From the NCBI RefSeq assembly GCF_039543525.1, contig NZ_BAABJX010000011.1, forward strand, positions 36,433 through 100,432: a stretch of 64,000 bases of DNA, read 5' to 3'. The notes beneath the pieces are model-generated. The model did not search any database. It had not been told where the DNA came from and saw only the letters and a list, made by a program, of their open reading frames with translations. A program made the position numbers and the translations under genes. This document shows, piece by piece, positions 7,360 through 15,312 of this stretch (its first letter is position 1; each line of letters opens with the position of its first letter). The stretch is from Algivirga pacifica (GTDB taxonomy: Bacteria; Bacteroidota; Bacteroidia; Cytophagales; Flammeovirgaceae).

Positions 7360-8943
7360 ATGAAATTAACCTGGACTGCTGGTTCTTTACTACTCATTAG
7401 TATTGTTATATTTTTTGCAAACTCCTGGGGCTTCTCTATTTACATTATCGATGAGGCTCGCAATGCCGAATGTGCCCGAGAAATGCTAACGAACGGAGAA
7501 TGGATTGTTCCTACATACAATGGAGATTTGCGCTTTGACAAGCCTCCTTTGCATTATTGGTTTATGATGTTAGGATACCAATTATTTGGGGTCAACCCTT
7601 TTGGGGCCCGTTTTTTTTCTGGTATCATGGGGATTCTCACTGTGATGACCACTTTCTTTTTTACCAAAAGACTGCTCAATGAGCGAGTGGCCTTTTTTAG
7701 TGGATTAACACTTCTTTCTTCTCTACAAATTGCTTTACAGTTTCATTTGGCCGTACCGGATCCATTTCTGATTTTCTTTGTCACTCTTGGACTTTTTTCC
7801 TTTATCAGTGGCTTGGAAACGAATCACAAGGGACATATCTTCCTTATTTATATTGCCTTGGGATTCGCAGTTCTTTCCAAAGGACCTGTGGCTATTGCGC
7901 TACCGGGATTGGTATTTCTACTCTATCTTATTTTCACTAAACAACTAAGTATACCTGTTTTATTGCGTTTACAAGTTCCCTTGGGTAGTCTATTATTTCT
8001 GATCATTGCCCTGCCTTGGTATATCATGGTTGGCTTAAAAACGGATGGGCTATGGCTGCAAGAGTTTTTCTTCAATCACAATGTTGGGCGCTTCACCTCT
8101 ACCATGGAAGGGCACGGTGGTAGCTTTATCATTATCCCAATCATCGTATTGGCGGGATTGCTTCCCCTATCATTGTTTCTGATCCAAGGAACGATCAAAG
8201 CATGGAAAGAGCGTAGCACCAATCCTCTCCTATTGTTTGCACTATTGGTGATGGGAGTATTTGTAGTCTTCTTTTCCATGTCCCAAACCAAGCTTCCTAC
8301 TTATCCGGAACCTTGCTATCCTTTTGTCAGTATTTTGATTGGCTATTATGTCGTTTACTTTTTACAGAAAGGAAAATCAAAAACCGACAGCATTATCTTA
8401 TGGAGCTATACCAGCATCATGGTTATTCTTCCGATTGGTTTATACATAGGGTTGGGACAAGACCCTGTCCTAAAAGATATCAAGCACCTTAGTGTTTACT
8501 TCTCTGTGTTAAGTATATCGGCCATCATAGCCTTATCCAACTATTATAAAGGATATAAGACACTTAGTATCTATAGTATGGTCGCTGGGTTTCTATTACT
8601 TTCCCAAGTCGCGACTTATGTCGTTCTTCCTGCCATGGATCAGCAAACTCCTGTCGTCGATGGATTAGCCAAACTGGATACTACTCGCACCTTTGCTTAC
8701 TATGGACGAATGAATCAGGCACTTCCTTTTAACCTCCAAAAGACGCTTCCAAAGCTGGAAACCAAGGAGGAATTATCCAACTATTTCGCTCAACATCCGG
8801 AAGGATACTTAATTTCAGAAAAGCGAAACGCTAAATCCTTAATGGAAGTCTTTCCTGACCTGGAATTGATCTATGAAAAAATCGATCCTTTTGAGCGAAA
8901 GACGATGATGGTGTTTATAGTGAGCAAGGATACTTCACTATAA
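7360..8943 (+). CDS. ArnT/PMT-like GT39 membrane glycosyltransferase
   Basis: The product has 527 residues with about 11-12 hydrophobic segments and a periplasmic C-terminal domain. After the first helix it has IIDEARNAECAREML (about 29-43), containing the acidic residues of the GT-C active loop, and then RFDKPPLHYWFM (about 60-71). These are signature motifs of ArnT and related GT83/PMT_2 enzymes, which move a sugar from undecaprenyl phosphate onto lipid A, protein or glycan. Its divergence from a GtrB-like GT2 and a flippase-like gene suggests a three-gene surface-modification module. Whether the acceptor is lipid A cannot be told from sequence. Confidence 0.9.
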   Translation: MKLTWTAGSLLLISIVIFFANSWGFSIYIIDEARNAECAREMLTNGEWIVPTYNGDLRFDKPPLHYWFMMLGYQLFGVNPFGARFFSGIMGILTVMTTFFFTKRLLNERVAFFSGLTLLSSLQIALQFHLAVPDPFLIFFVTLGLFSFISGLETNHKGHIFLIYIALGFAVLSKGPVAIALPGLVFLLYLIFTKQLSIPVLLRLQVPLGSLLFLIIALPWYIMVGLKTDGLWLQEFFFNHNVGRFTSTMEGHGGSFIIIPIIVLAGLLPLSLFLIQGTIKAWKERSTNPLLLFALLVMGVFVVFFSMSQTKLPTYPEPCYPFVSILIGYYVVYFLQKGKSKTDSIILWSYTSIMVILPIGLYIGLGQDPVLKDIKHLSVYFSVLSISAIIALSNYYKGYKTLSIYSMVAGFLLLSQVATYVVLPAMDQQTPVVDGLAKLDTTRTFAYYGRMNQALPFNLQKTLPKLETKEELSNYFAQHPEGYLISEKRNAKSLMEVFPDLELIYEKIDPFERKTMMVFIVSKDTSL

Positions 8944-8964
8944 AAATTGCTATTGCAGGGGTTG

Positions 8965-9107
8965 TTAATTTTCAATGATCAATTTTCAATTTTCATTTAT
9001 TTGCTGAGCTTTCGCTCAGGATATAAGAGCCTATTTGGAACACTGATTCAGAAGCGCTCTAATTGCTATCATATATTGATAATTGAAAATTAATCATTGA
9101 AAATTAA
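8965..9107. repeat. Heptad hairpin (TTTTCAA family) containing an R1 repeat
   Basis: Arms 8965-8991 and 9081-9107 are inverted copies (26 of 27 match) made of 7-mers such as TTTTCAA, TGATCAA and TTTTCAT. The centre contains a small hairpin CTGAGC-tttc-GCTCAG (about 9003-9018) and one copy of the R1 family at 9026-9060 (GAGCC...TTTGGAACACTGATTCAG). The element sits between the convergent ArnT-like gene and the remnant ending at 9117, so it may serve as a bidirectional transcript end. Confidence 0.75.
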
Positions 9108-9116
9108 AAACTGCCC

Positions 9117-9728
9117 CTACCTATATGCTGTCAGTAGTTTTATGGTAAAGCCGGCAATAAAAGCTGAAAATACTTTCAGTCGCTTCGCAGGCTTGTTGGA
9201 AGGAACTACTGCTCGCATAGTCGACAACTGCTTCATAAAAGCCTGTGGAGATAGTCTTAAAGTCCCCTCTCCTACGACCACTTGCTGTTCGTTTTTAATG
9301 ATAACCTTTAAAGTGGTTGTTTCCCACCACATCTTTAGGATATTGTTGCCTAAGTACTTCTTCCCTTCCAGCGTATATTGCTCTCCTTCTTTTTCAAATG
9401 AGAGTCCATAATACATTACCTTAGAAGCATTTCCTGAATGATCCTTGTCAAATAAGCTGACACTTCCATCTGTGAGTTTACCTTTCCAACTCCCTATACG
9501 AACCGTCCCTTCGAATGTTCCTTTATAACTTATAGCTGAATCATTCCATTGATCAAGGTTTGAGATACAGACATCCACTGTTATAGCTAAAGAAGACTGC
9601 TCTTCTTGTACTGTGTATTGTGGCTTCCATTGACACATACCACTCATGGTTTCGGAAAACAGGATACCTGTTTGTGCGATTTGTTCCTCACGGGAATCTT
9701 CACTAATTATTTCACTAGCAGTCTGCAT
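9117..9728 (-). pseudogene. Remnant: GMC-oxidoreductase-associated beta domain
   Basis: This 203-codon frame resembles the accessory beta-rich domain found after the oxidase domain in long GMC cholesterol-oxidase-like proteins. It opens with ILFSETMSGM, a typical first motif. Further typical motifs are GTFEGTVRIGSWKGKLTDGS, VMYYGLSFEKEGEQYTLEGK and WWETTTLKVIIKN. It is in the same reading frame as the hydrolase fragment immediately upstream, separated only by a TAG codon at 9729-9731. Neither the oxidase domain nor the rest of the hydrolase is present. It is called a pseudogene fragment by inference. A functional stand-alone protein from the ATG at 9726-9728 cannot be excluded. Confidence 0.55.
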
Positions 9729-10055
9729 CTATTTGTTTTTCTCTACTGCCGCAGGGTGATCATTGATAGCTGCAGTATCCAAGTCCCACTCATTAGGCTC
9801 AAACTCAATACTCGCCCTCCAGTTTTCTACCCACACATCATACCCTGCCGCTGAAGCCATTTTCAATATATTGGTTTCATTCGGCGCATTAAAAAGATTA
9901 GACCGTACACCTGACCCGTGTACAAAAAGTAGTGGACCTAACGTGGATGGTTTCTCTGTAATCACACGTTTCAAATTACACTTGAATCCATCGTAAGCTT
10001 CAAATGGGATTGTTTCAAATTCTAAGTTCACAAGGTTATTATTATAATTAATCAT
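9729..10055 (-). pseudogene. Truncated alpha/beta hydrolase, N-terminal part only
   Basis: A 108-residue product matches only the start of the alpha/beta hydrolase that is normally fused to or associated with GMC oxidoreductases. It has LLFVHGSGVRSNLF (oxyanion-hole strand), ILKMASAAGYDVWVENWRAS and WDLDTAAINDHPAAVE. The sequence stops just after DHPAAVE, before the nucleophile elbow, so catalysis is impossible as it stands. The next frame continues in phase after a TAG. The first ATG is at 10053-10055 (a TTG lies one codon earlier). The likely cause is deletion and stop-codon decay of a longer gene. Confidence 0.6.
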
Positions 10056-10089
10056 CAATAATTTAATCTAAAAAGCAGGCTAAGTTTGT

Positions 10090-10246
10090 GTTCATAATGT
10101 TTAGGTGAGCTTCGCTCGTTCATGATGTTTAGTTAAATTTCACCTTTAGTGACTATCACATGATTTGTGAGTAGTGTAAAATATTTGAACTAAAATTCAA
10201 CAACTAAACATCATGAACGAGCGAAGCTCACCTAAACATTATGAAC
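10090..10246. repeat. Perfect 45-bp inverted repeat with 67-nt spacer
   Basis: Arms 10090-10134 and 10202-10246 are exact reverse complements over 45 nt. Inside each arm TTCATAA/TTCATGA and TGTTTAG recur at 28-nt distance (four heptads), around a GAGCTTCGCTC core. The element separates the hydrolase remnant from the SpoIIE sensor gene. Such perfect arms imply recent formation or active correction. Confidence 0.9.
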
Positions 10247-10274
10247 ATTCTTGAGGGGTGATTTCTTCTGTGGA

Positions 10275-12428
10275 TTACTCTCTTTCCTGTATCTTCTTCC
10301 TCGTATAACGGAAGCCCATCACCAGCAAATCATCTAACTGAGCTAAGTTACCTTTCCAGTTTTGAAAATTATCGTAAAGTTTCTTTTGCTGCAGTTCCAT
10401 CTTGTCCTGATGAATCAAAAGGAAAAATTCTCTCAATCGTTTTTGGAAATACTTTTTATTGGTCACTTCCCCGAATTGATCGGCATATCCATCACTGCAT
10501 AAATAATAAGTACGCTCCTTATCTAAGGACATACGATAAGACTTCAAAGGAGGTATATTCGCTTCATTGCTACTTCCAACCACAAAGCGGTTGCCTTTCA
10601 ATACATGAAGCACTCCATCTTCAACATACATTAAGGCTTGTTTGGCGCCTGAAAAAGTCAATACTCCTTCCTGAGGATCGATAACACAAATAGAAACATC
10701 CATCCCATCCAGTACACCAGTCTCTTGTACGCTAAGTATTTCTTTGACTCCTCTATTCAGTTGATAAATAATCTGGGCTGCTCTCGTTTCCTTTCCTTGC
10801 AGGACAATCTCCCTTAAAAGGCTATTTCCTATCAGGGACATGAAAGCTCCTGGTATTCCATGTCCAGTACAATCCATTACGGCTACAACGACTTTTCCCT
10901 CTACTTCTCTTACCCAATAAAAGTCTCCACTTACGGTATCTTTTGGTAAGTACAATACAAAATGCTCCGGCAAGTATTCTTTCAATCGCTCCTGAGAAGG
11001 TAAGATTGCAGACTGTATTCTTTTGGCATAATTAATACTTTCTGTTAAGCTTTTACTCTTCTTTTCAATCAAGGCCTTTTGTTGCTCTACGGTATCCAGA
11101 ATCATAGATAATTCTTCATTGGCACTTCTCAACTCTTCTGTCTGTACAGCTACTTCTTTTTGTAAATGAACATTATGCTGTTCTACGAGCGCTTTTTTCT
11201 CTTTAATAGACTGTATTAGTTGTAATTGTGCTCTATCAGAACTGCTCTTATAGAGATTAAGCTTATACCCAAAGGCCAACGAAAGGAATATTAACTCCAC
11301 CAAAAAACTCACCTGCAATATATAATCGTGGAATCCTGTATACGTAATAATACCTTGTGTGCCAAAGACGAAAAACATTCCCGACCACATATAGGTAATC
11401 CATCCAATTAAAAATAACATTGCTGGTCTATACCCCTTAACAATAGCATAAATGGATACATAGATCACCAAGACCATCAAGAAAAATGAATTGATCTGAT
11501 TTATAGTAGAAGCGACAACTTTCACCCCCATAAGACCTATTACCATAGAAAGGCCGAAAACAGCCAAACAAATCAGAAATAACTTATACACTGACGGCAG
11601 GTGCTTTTTGATCTCCAAAAAATAAAGGACCATCACCAGTGTAAAAATGCCATGCAAAGCAGATAAAATAGATCCTTTGGTTGCCGACCAAGTATTATTA
11701 GGCCATAGAAACTCCACTCCATGTCCTGTGAGGTAAGCATTAAATAACCCTACAACAATGCAGTAAACCGCATAGATGGCATATATTTTTTCTTTTGTTG
11801 AGAAAAACAGGAACATATTATACATCGCCATAAATAGTAAAATACCATAAAAGGCTCCATAAAACAGGTCTTTACGGTGTTGCTTCTCTAAAAAAGCGGT
11901 GGCCGTTCCTACCTCAACAGGAAACTGAAGAAAGTCTGACTTTATCCTGAAAAAAAATGTTTTCTCTCCTTGAAATCCAGGTAGTCTAAAAAGCATATTT
12001 GCCAAAGGCATTGCCCGATGACTAAAAGGCTTGGACAAACCTAATTCCTCAAAGTAAATAGCGTTCTTCTCATCAGTATAGTACAGCTGTATAGATTCGG
12101 CATGTTCAGCTCCTACCTCCAACAGCCATTGCTGATCGTTTCCAACTTTTTTATCCAAAGTAACTGCACACCAAACGATCGCATTTTGATCTCCAAAATT
12201 AAGATACTCAGTCCCCGAAGCTATAAATTGCCCTTGCTGATGAAGTCGCATCACTTCCGAAACCTCTAAACCTTCATCCAAGGTAATGAAGTAAGTAGTA
12301 TTTCCTCCAACCGCATAAACCCTGTCCGTATGCTCAAGCAATACGGATGCTGTCTCTTGTCCCAAGAGGGTTGTAGATAAGTAAAAATAGAGTAAAATCC
12401 CCCACAGGAACTTATAAACGCAATTCAT
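10275..12428 (-). CDS. 7TMR-DISM sensor with SpoIIE/PP2C phosphatase
   Basis: The product has about 717 residues. A signal peptide (YKFLWGILLYFYLSTTLLG) is followed by a periplasmic 7TMR-DISMED2 domain (about 30-165) and seven transmembrane helices (7TMR-DISM_7TM, about 180-385, starting FYGILLFMAMYNMFLFFS). A coiled coil runs from about 390 to 475, and a SpoIIE/PP2C phosphatase occupies about 500-700 with the metal-site motif DCTGHGIPGAFMS and GAKQALMYV. The frame extends upstream to a GTG, but the extra 27 residues are translated heptad-repeat DNA, so the start was placed at the ATG at 12426-12428. It is inferred to sense a periplasmic ligand and dephosphorylate a partner-switch protein. 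The SiaC-like protein at 19954 is a candidate partner. Confidence 0.9.
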   Translation of the reverse strand: MNCVYKFLWGILLYFYLSTTLLGQETASVLLEHTDRVYAVGGNTTYFITLDEGLEVSEVMRLHQQGQFIASGTEYLNFGDQNAIVWCAVTLDKKVGNDQQWLLEVGAEHAESIQLYYTDEKNAIYFEELGLSKPFSHRAMPLANMLFRLPGFQGEKTFFFRIKSDFLQFPVEVGTATAFLEKQHRKDLFYGAFYGILLFMAMYNMFLFFSTKEKIYAIYAVYCIVVGLFNAYLTGHGVEFLWPNNTWSATKGSILSALHGIFTLVMVLYFLEIKKHLPSVYKLFLICLAVFGLSMVIGLMGVKVVASTINQINSFFLMVLVIYVSIYAIVKGYRPAMLFLIGWITYMWSGMFFVFGTQGIITYTGFHDYILQVSFLVELIFLSLAFGYKLNLYKSSSDRAQLQLIQSIKEKKALVEQHNVHLQKEVAVQTEELRSANEELSMILDTVEQQKALIEKKSKSLTESINYAKRIQSAILPSQERLKEYLPEHFVLYLPKDTVSGDFYWVREVEGKVVVAVMDCTGHGIPGAFMSLIGNSLLREIVLQGKETRAAQIIYQLNRGVKEILSVQETGVLDGMDVSICVIDPQEGVLTFSGAKQALMYVEDGVLHVLKGNRFVVGSSNEANIPPLKSYRMSLDKERTYYLCSDGYADQFGEVTNKKYFQKRLREFFLLIHQDKMELQQKKLYDNFQNWKGNLAQLDDLLVMGFRYTRKKIQERE

Positions 12429-12436
12429 ATAATATA

Positions 12437-12542
12437 AGGTAAAAGGTAAGAAGTAAGAGGTATAAAGTAAGAGGTAAAAGGTATAAAGTAAGAGGTTATG
12501 GTTTTTCACCTTTTACTTTATACCTTTTACCTTTTACTTTAT
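12437..12542. repeat. Heptad-repeat hairpin (AGGTAAA family)
   Basis: From 12437 to about 12496 run eight degenerate 7-mers (AGGTAAA, AGGTAAG, AAGTAAG, AGGTATA and so on). The opposite arm lies at 12511-12542. Segments 12462-12493 and 12511-12542 are inverted copies at 30 of 32 positions. The element starts at the stop codon of the DUF5675 gene and lies just before the ATG of the sensor gene. It may act as an intercistronic terminator or stabiliser. Confidence 0.85.
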
Positions 12543-13441
12543 TTGGAAAGGTATTCACCATAAACATATCCTTCTAGCGCTCCTGCCGCTATCTTATACC
12601 ACCCCTCTTTTTCCTCCAGTATCTTCACTTCTGTCCCTTTGGACAAGCGATCTACCAGTTCCGCAGAAGCCTCTGCTTTTTCTCGGACATTTAGATTGCC
12701 TCCTTGAGTGGCTACTACTCCTGTTTCTCCATCTTTATCGACATAGTCTCCGGACACCCAACCTTGGACTGCAACCGTAAATACTTTCGCCCATCCTCCT
12801 TCTAGTTCCAGTACATCCACAGAGGTTCCATCTTTCAGGCGAGACAAGATCGACGCATCCTTATTGGGCGACTCTCTTAGATTAAGATAAGAAGATACAC
12901 TTACCACCGCCTTATCGTTAGGTTCAAACGGACGGTATAACTCCTCCTCTTCCGCTTCTGGGGTAGGGATTGCCAAAGGAGGTTGTGTTCCCTTAATCTC
13001 TAGCAAGAACTCTTGTTCTGGTACCACGGCGCACAGGGCTTCAAACGTTGGTCCTGAACTTAGGATATCCAAGATGTTATCATCGACCATCTTTCCATCC
13101 TGTCTTCTTTTTAAGTGTCCATAAGATGCTCCCACAAGAATACATCCTTTGGTATGGGTATAAAAATTACCCGTATGAATCAATATACCTGCCCTACCTG
13201 GCACCTCACTTCCGTCTAACTGCTGTATATGAAACGAACGGTTAGCGTATTTCCCGAAGGTTCTAAAAACGGCTTTGTATTGTCCAGTAGGAATGCAAGA
13301 GATTCTATTTTGGTTATCAAGCCATGGCAATTCTAAGGTTTTACACCTAAAAAGTTCCAATCCTCCCTCGTCTAGTAATACTAGTTCACCCAAGGTTTCT
13401 TTGGTCAGGTAATCATTTCTCTGCAGAATCGCTTTTTTCAT
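12539..13441 (-). CDS. DUF5675 domain protein with two bacterial SH3 domains
   Basis: This protein has 300 residues and no signal peptide. Residues 1-150 match the DUF5675 family (LGELVLLDEGGLELFRCKTLELPWLDNQNRISCIPTGQY, then HIQQLDGSEVPGRAGILIHTGN and GCILVG), a fold related to small L,D-transpeptidase-like or phage-associated domains. Two SH3b domains follow at about 175-235 (YLNLRESPNKDASIL, GWAKVFTVAVQGWVSGDYV) and 240-298 (GGNLNVREKAEASAELV, GWYKIAAGALEGYVYGEYL). SH3b repeats often bind peptidoglycan. Catalytic activity is not established for this family. It is co-directional with the sensor gene downstream. Confidence 0.8.
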   Translation of the reverse strand: MKKAILQRNDYLTKETLGELVLLDEGGLELFRCKTLELPWLDNQNRISCIPTGQYKAVFRTFGKYANRSFHIQQLDGSEVPGRAGILIHTGNFYTHTKGCILVGASYGHLKRRQDGKMVDDNILDILSSGPTFEALCAVVPEQEFLLEIKGTQPPLAIPTPEAEEEELYRPFEPNDKAVVSVSSYLNLRESPNKDASILSRLKDGTSVDVLELEGGWAKVFTVAVQGWVSGDYVDKDGETGVVATQGGNLNVREKAEASAELVDRLSKGTEVKILEEKEGWYKIAAGALEGYVYGEYLSK

Positions 13442-13506
13442 TTTTTAATATAGTATTAGAATGCAACAATGATTTCCCTAAAATATCAATATTTATGGTT
13501 TCAATA

Positions 13507-13980
13507 TTAATCTATGGGCACATTTCTCTCAAATGAAGTAGAAAAAACAATATTGGTCTCTGTAGAGGCCACTCCTTCTATATTAGTTAGCGTATTCATT
13601 AAGAGCGCACTAAGATGCTCACTACTTTTGGTATATACTTTAAGAATCAAGGTATATCCTCCACTAACATAATGACACTCAACCACCTCCTCTATACTTT
13701 TCAGCTCTTCGATCACCTGCTTCACCATTCTACCTTCTTTGACAATCACATTCACAAAAGCACAACATGCCCATCCTAGCTTTTGAGGAGCAATTCCTAA
13801 ACTAGGAGAAGAGATAATCCCGGCATCCATCATCTTATTGATTCTTTGATGCACCAAGGAGTTTGATATATTTAGATCACGAGCAATTTGTAAGTAAGAC
13901 TTCCTTCCGTTTCGTAAAAGTTCTTTGATGATTTGGCGGTCTGTGTAGTCTATTGGATAGTCCATTGATTGATTTTCCAT
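13507..13980 (-). CDS. Lrp/AsnC family transcriptional regulator
   Basis: This 157-residue protein has an N-terminal helix-turn-helix at about 10-60 (DYTDRQIIKELLRNGRKSYLQIARDLNISNSLVHQRINKM) and a C-terminal RAM ligand-binding domain at about 75-150 (GWACCAFVNVIVKEGR, YHCV-type turn and GGYTLILKVYTK). These proteins sense amino acids and assemble as dimers to octamers on operators. It is transcribed away from a 2-oxoadipate dioxygenase-like gene with 158 nt between starts. A local regulator of lysine or related amino-acid breakdown is a reasonable inference. Confidence 0.93.
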   Translation of the reverse strand: MENQSMDYPIDYTDRQIIKELLRNGRKSYLQIARDLNISNSLVHQRINKMMDAGIISSPSLGIAPQKLGWACCAFVNVIVKEGRMVKQVIEELKSIEEVVECHYVSGGYTLILKVYTKSSEHLSALLMNTLTNIEGVASTETNIVFSTSFERNVPID

Positions 13981-14138
13981 TAAAAAAGTGTCATTTTAAC
14001 GCTTAACAAAAGTTTACCATACACATATTGACACAAAATTATAAAAAAAATAAAAAACACCTCAATTATTAAGGTTACAAAAAGTGATACTGACTATCTT
14101 TACGGTGAAATCAACGCATATTGACAATTAGCAGTAAC
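13981..14138. promoter_or_regulatory. Divergent control region, Lrp gene / dioxygenase gene
   Basis: This AT-rich 158-nt spacer serves both genes. On the minus strand TAATTTTG (complement of 14034-14041) matches the -7 consensus TAnnTTTG, with a TTG about 21 nt upstream of it. On the plus strand TATCTTTA at 14095-14102 is a near match to a -7 box. An imperfect palindrome, TTTAACGCTTAAC at about 13995-14007, is a candidate operator half-site for the Lrp-type protein. Confidence 0.4.
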
Positions 14139-14951
14139 ATGAACAAAGATCAATTACTCGAGAAGCTATGGGAACAGTACGTAGAACTGGCGCCCTCAGC
14201 AAAAAAGGTCCATCAACTATTCTTGGACAAAGGTGAAACAGTCGAAAATGACCACATCGCCCTGAGAACATTCAACGACCCTAGGGTTAATGTTGATAAA
14301 ATGTCTGAGGCATTCCTGGCATGTGGGTACGAAGCAAAAGGTGAGTATGTTTTTGAGGCGAAAAAACTTTTCGCAAAGCACTACGAACACAAAACCGACA
14401 AAAATGCTCCTAGAATCTTCATCAGTGAACTGAGATTGGAACAATGCAGTGAGTACCTACAAGAAATTGTAGACTCTTGTATGGCGATTTCAGGTGTTGA
14501 TGACATCGATCCAAAAGAGCTAGCATTCAAAGGACGTCTTTGGGGAAAACCTTCTTACGGAGTTTACCAACGTCTATTGGAAGAGTCAGAGTATGCGGCA
14601 TGGATGTACGTATATGGTTTCTGTACCAACCACTTTACAGTATACATCAACCCGTTGCAGCATTTTGATAGTGTAGAGGAAGTGAACACACTATTAAAAG
14701 ACAACGGATTCAAGATGAATGCTTCTGGTGGGGAGATCAAAGGTACGCCTGAGCAACTATTGGAGCAATCGAGCATTTTGGCTGACAAGCTGTCAATCGA
14801 ATTTGTAGAAGGCACGTATGAAATCCCTGCCTGCTACTACGAGTTTGCAAAGCGTTACCCTAAAGCTGACGGTGAATTATTCTCCGGGTTTGTAGCTTCT
14901 TCTGCAGACAAGATCTTTGAAAGTACCAACGTAACGGTACAGTCTTCATAA
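14139..14951 (+). CDS. 2-oxoadipate dioxygenase/decarboxylase-like (DUF1338, HglS/YdcJ family)
   Basis: The product has 270 residues from the ATG at 14139. A TTG-started extension of six codons is less likely. It belongs to the DUF1338 family, whose characterised member HglS converts 2-oxoadipate to D-2-hydroxyglutarate in lysine catabolism using non-haem iron. Likely metal ligands are His39 (ENDHIALRTF), His165 (FCTNHFTVYI) and Glu235 (CYYEFAKRYP). The order and spacing fit the HxH/E pattern, but the assignment is from memory of the family. The protein is shorter than HglS, like other short Bacteroidota members. It has its own terminator and a divergent Lrp regulator. Confidence 0.82.
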   Translation: MNKDQLLEKLWEQYVELAPSAKKVHQLFLDKGETVENDHIALRTFNDPRVNVDKMSEAFLACGYEAKGEYVFEAKKLFAKHYEHKTDKNAPRIFISELRLEQCSEYLQEIVDSCMAISGVDDIDPKELAFKGRLWGKPSYGVYQRLLEESEYAAWMYVYGFCTNHFTVYINPLQHFDSVEEVNTLLKDNGFKMNASGGEIKGTPEQLLEQSSILADKLSIEFVEGTYEIPACYYEFAKRYPKADGELFSGFVASSADKIFESTNVTVQSS

Positions 14952-14985
14952 GACGAAATTACACTTAGCCAATATTCAAGTGTAC

Positions 14986-15022
14986 AGGAAGTCGACATAT
15001 CATTGTCGGCTTCCTTTTTTTT
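14986..15022 (+). terminator. Intrinsic terminator of dioxygenase gene
   Basis: AGGAAGTCGACA pairs with TGTCGGCTTCCT (one G-T pair) around a short loop. Eight T residues follow directly. It begins 35 nt after the stop at 14951. Confidence 0.9.
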
Positions 15023-15312
15023 GCATTATACCTTACTCGCTTAATCACTTTCTTTCCTTACCTGTTATCTGAAAATTTGTATTCTGCTAATAAGCTTAAA
15101 GCATGCAATGTTCTCTATAAAGTGCCACAGTTTACATATTGAATATCGTCTCTCAATTGCTTAAACTGTTAGTATACATTTTCTATGTATACAAAACATA
15201 GATTTTATCTCAGCTATTATTGAAGTTTTCTAGGTTACAGGCTTTTACATATTGAGATTAAAACACACACCAACTATCTCTAAAGGCCACTCAGGTCATA
15301 TCCCAAACCACT

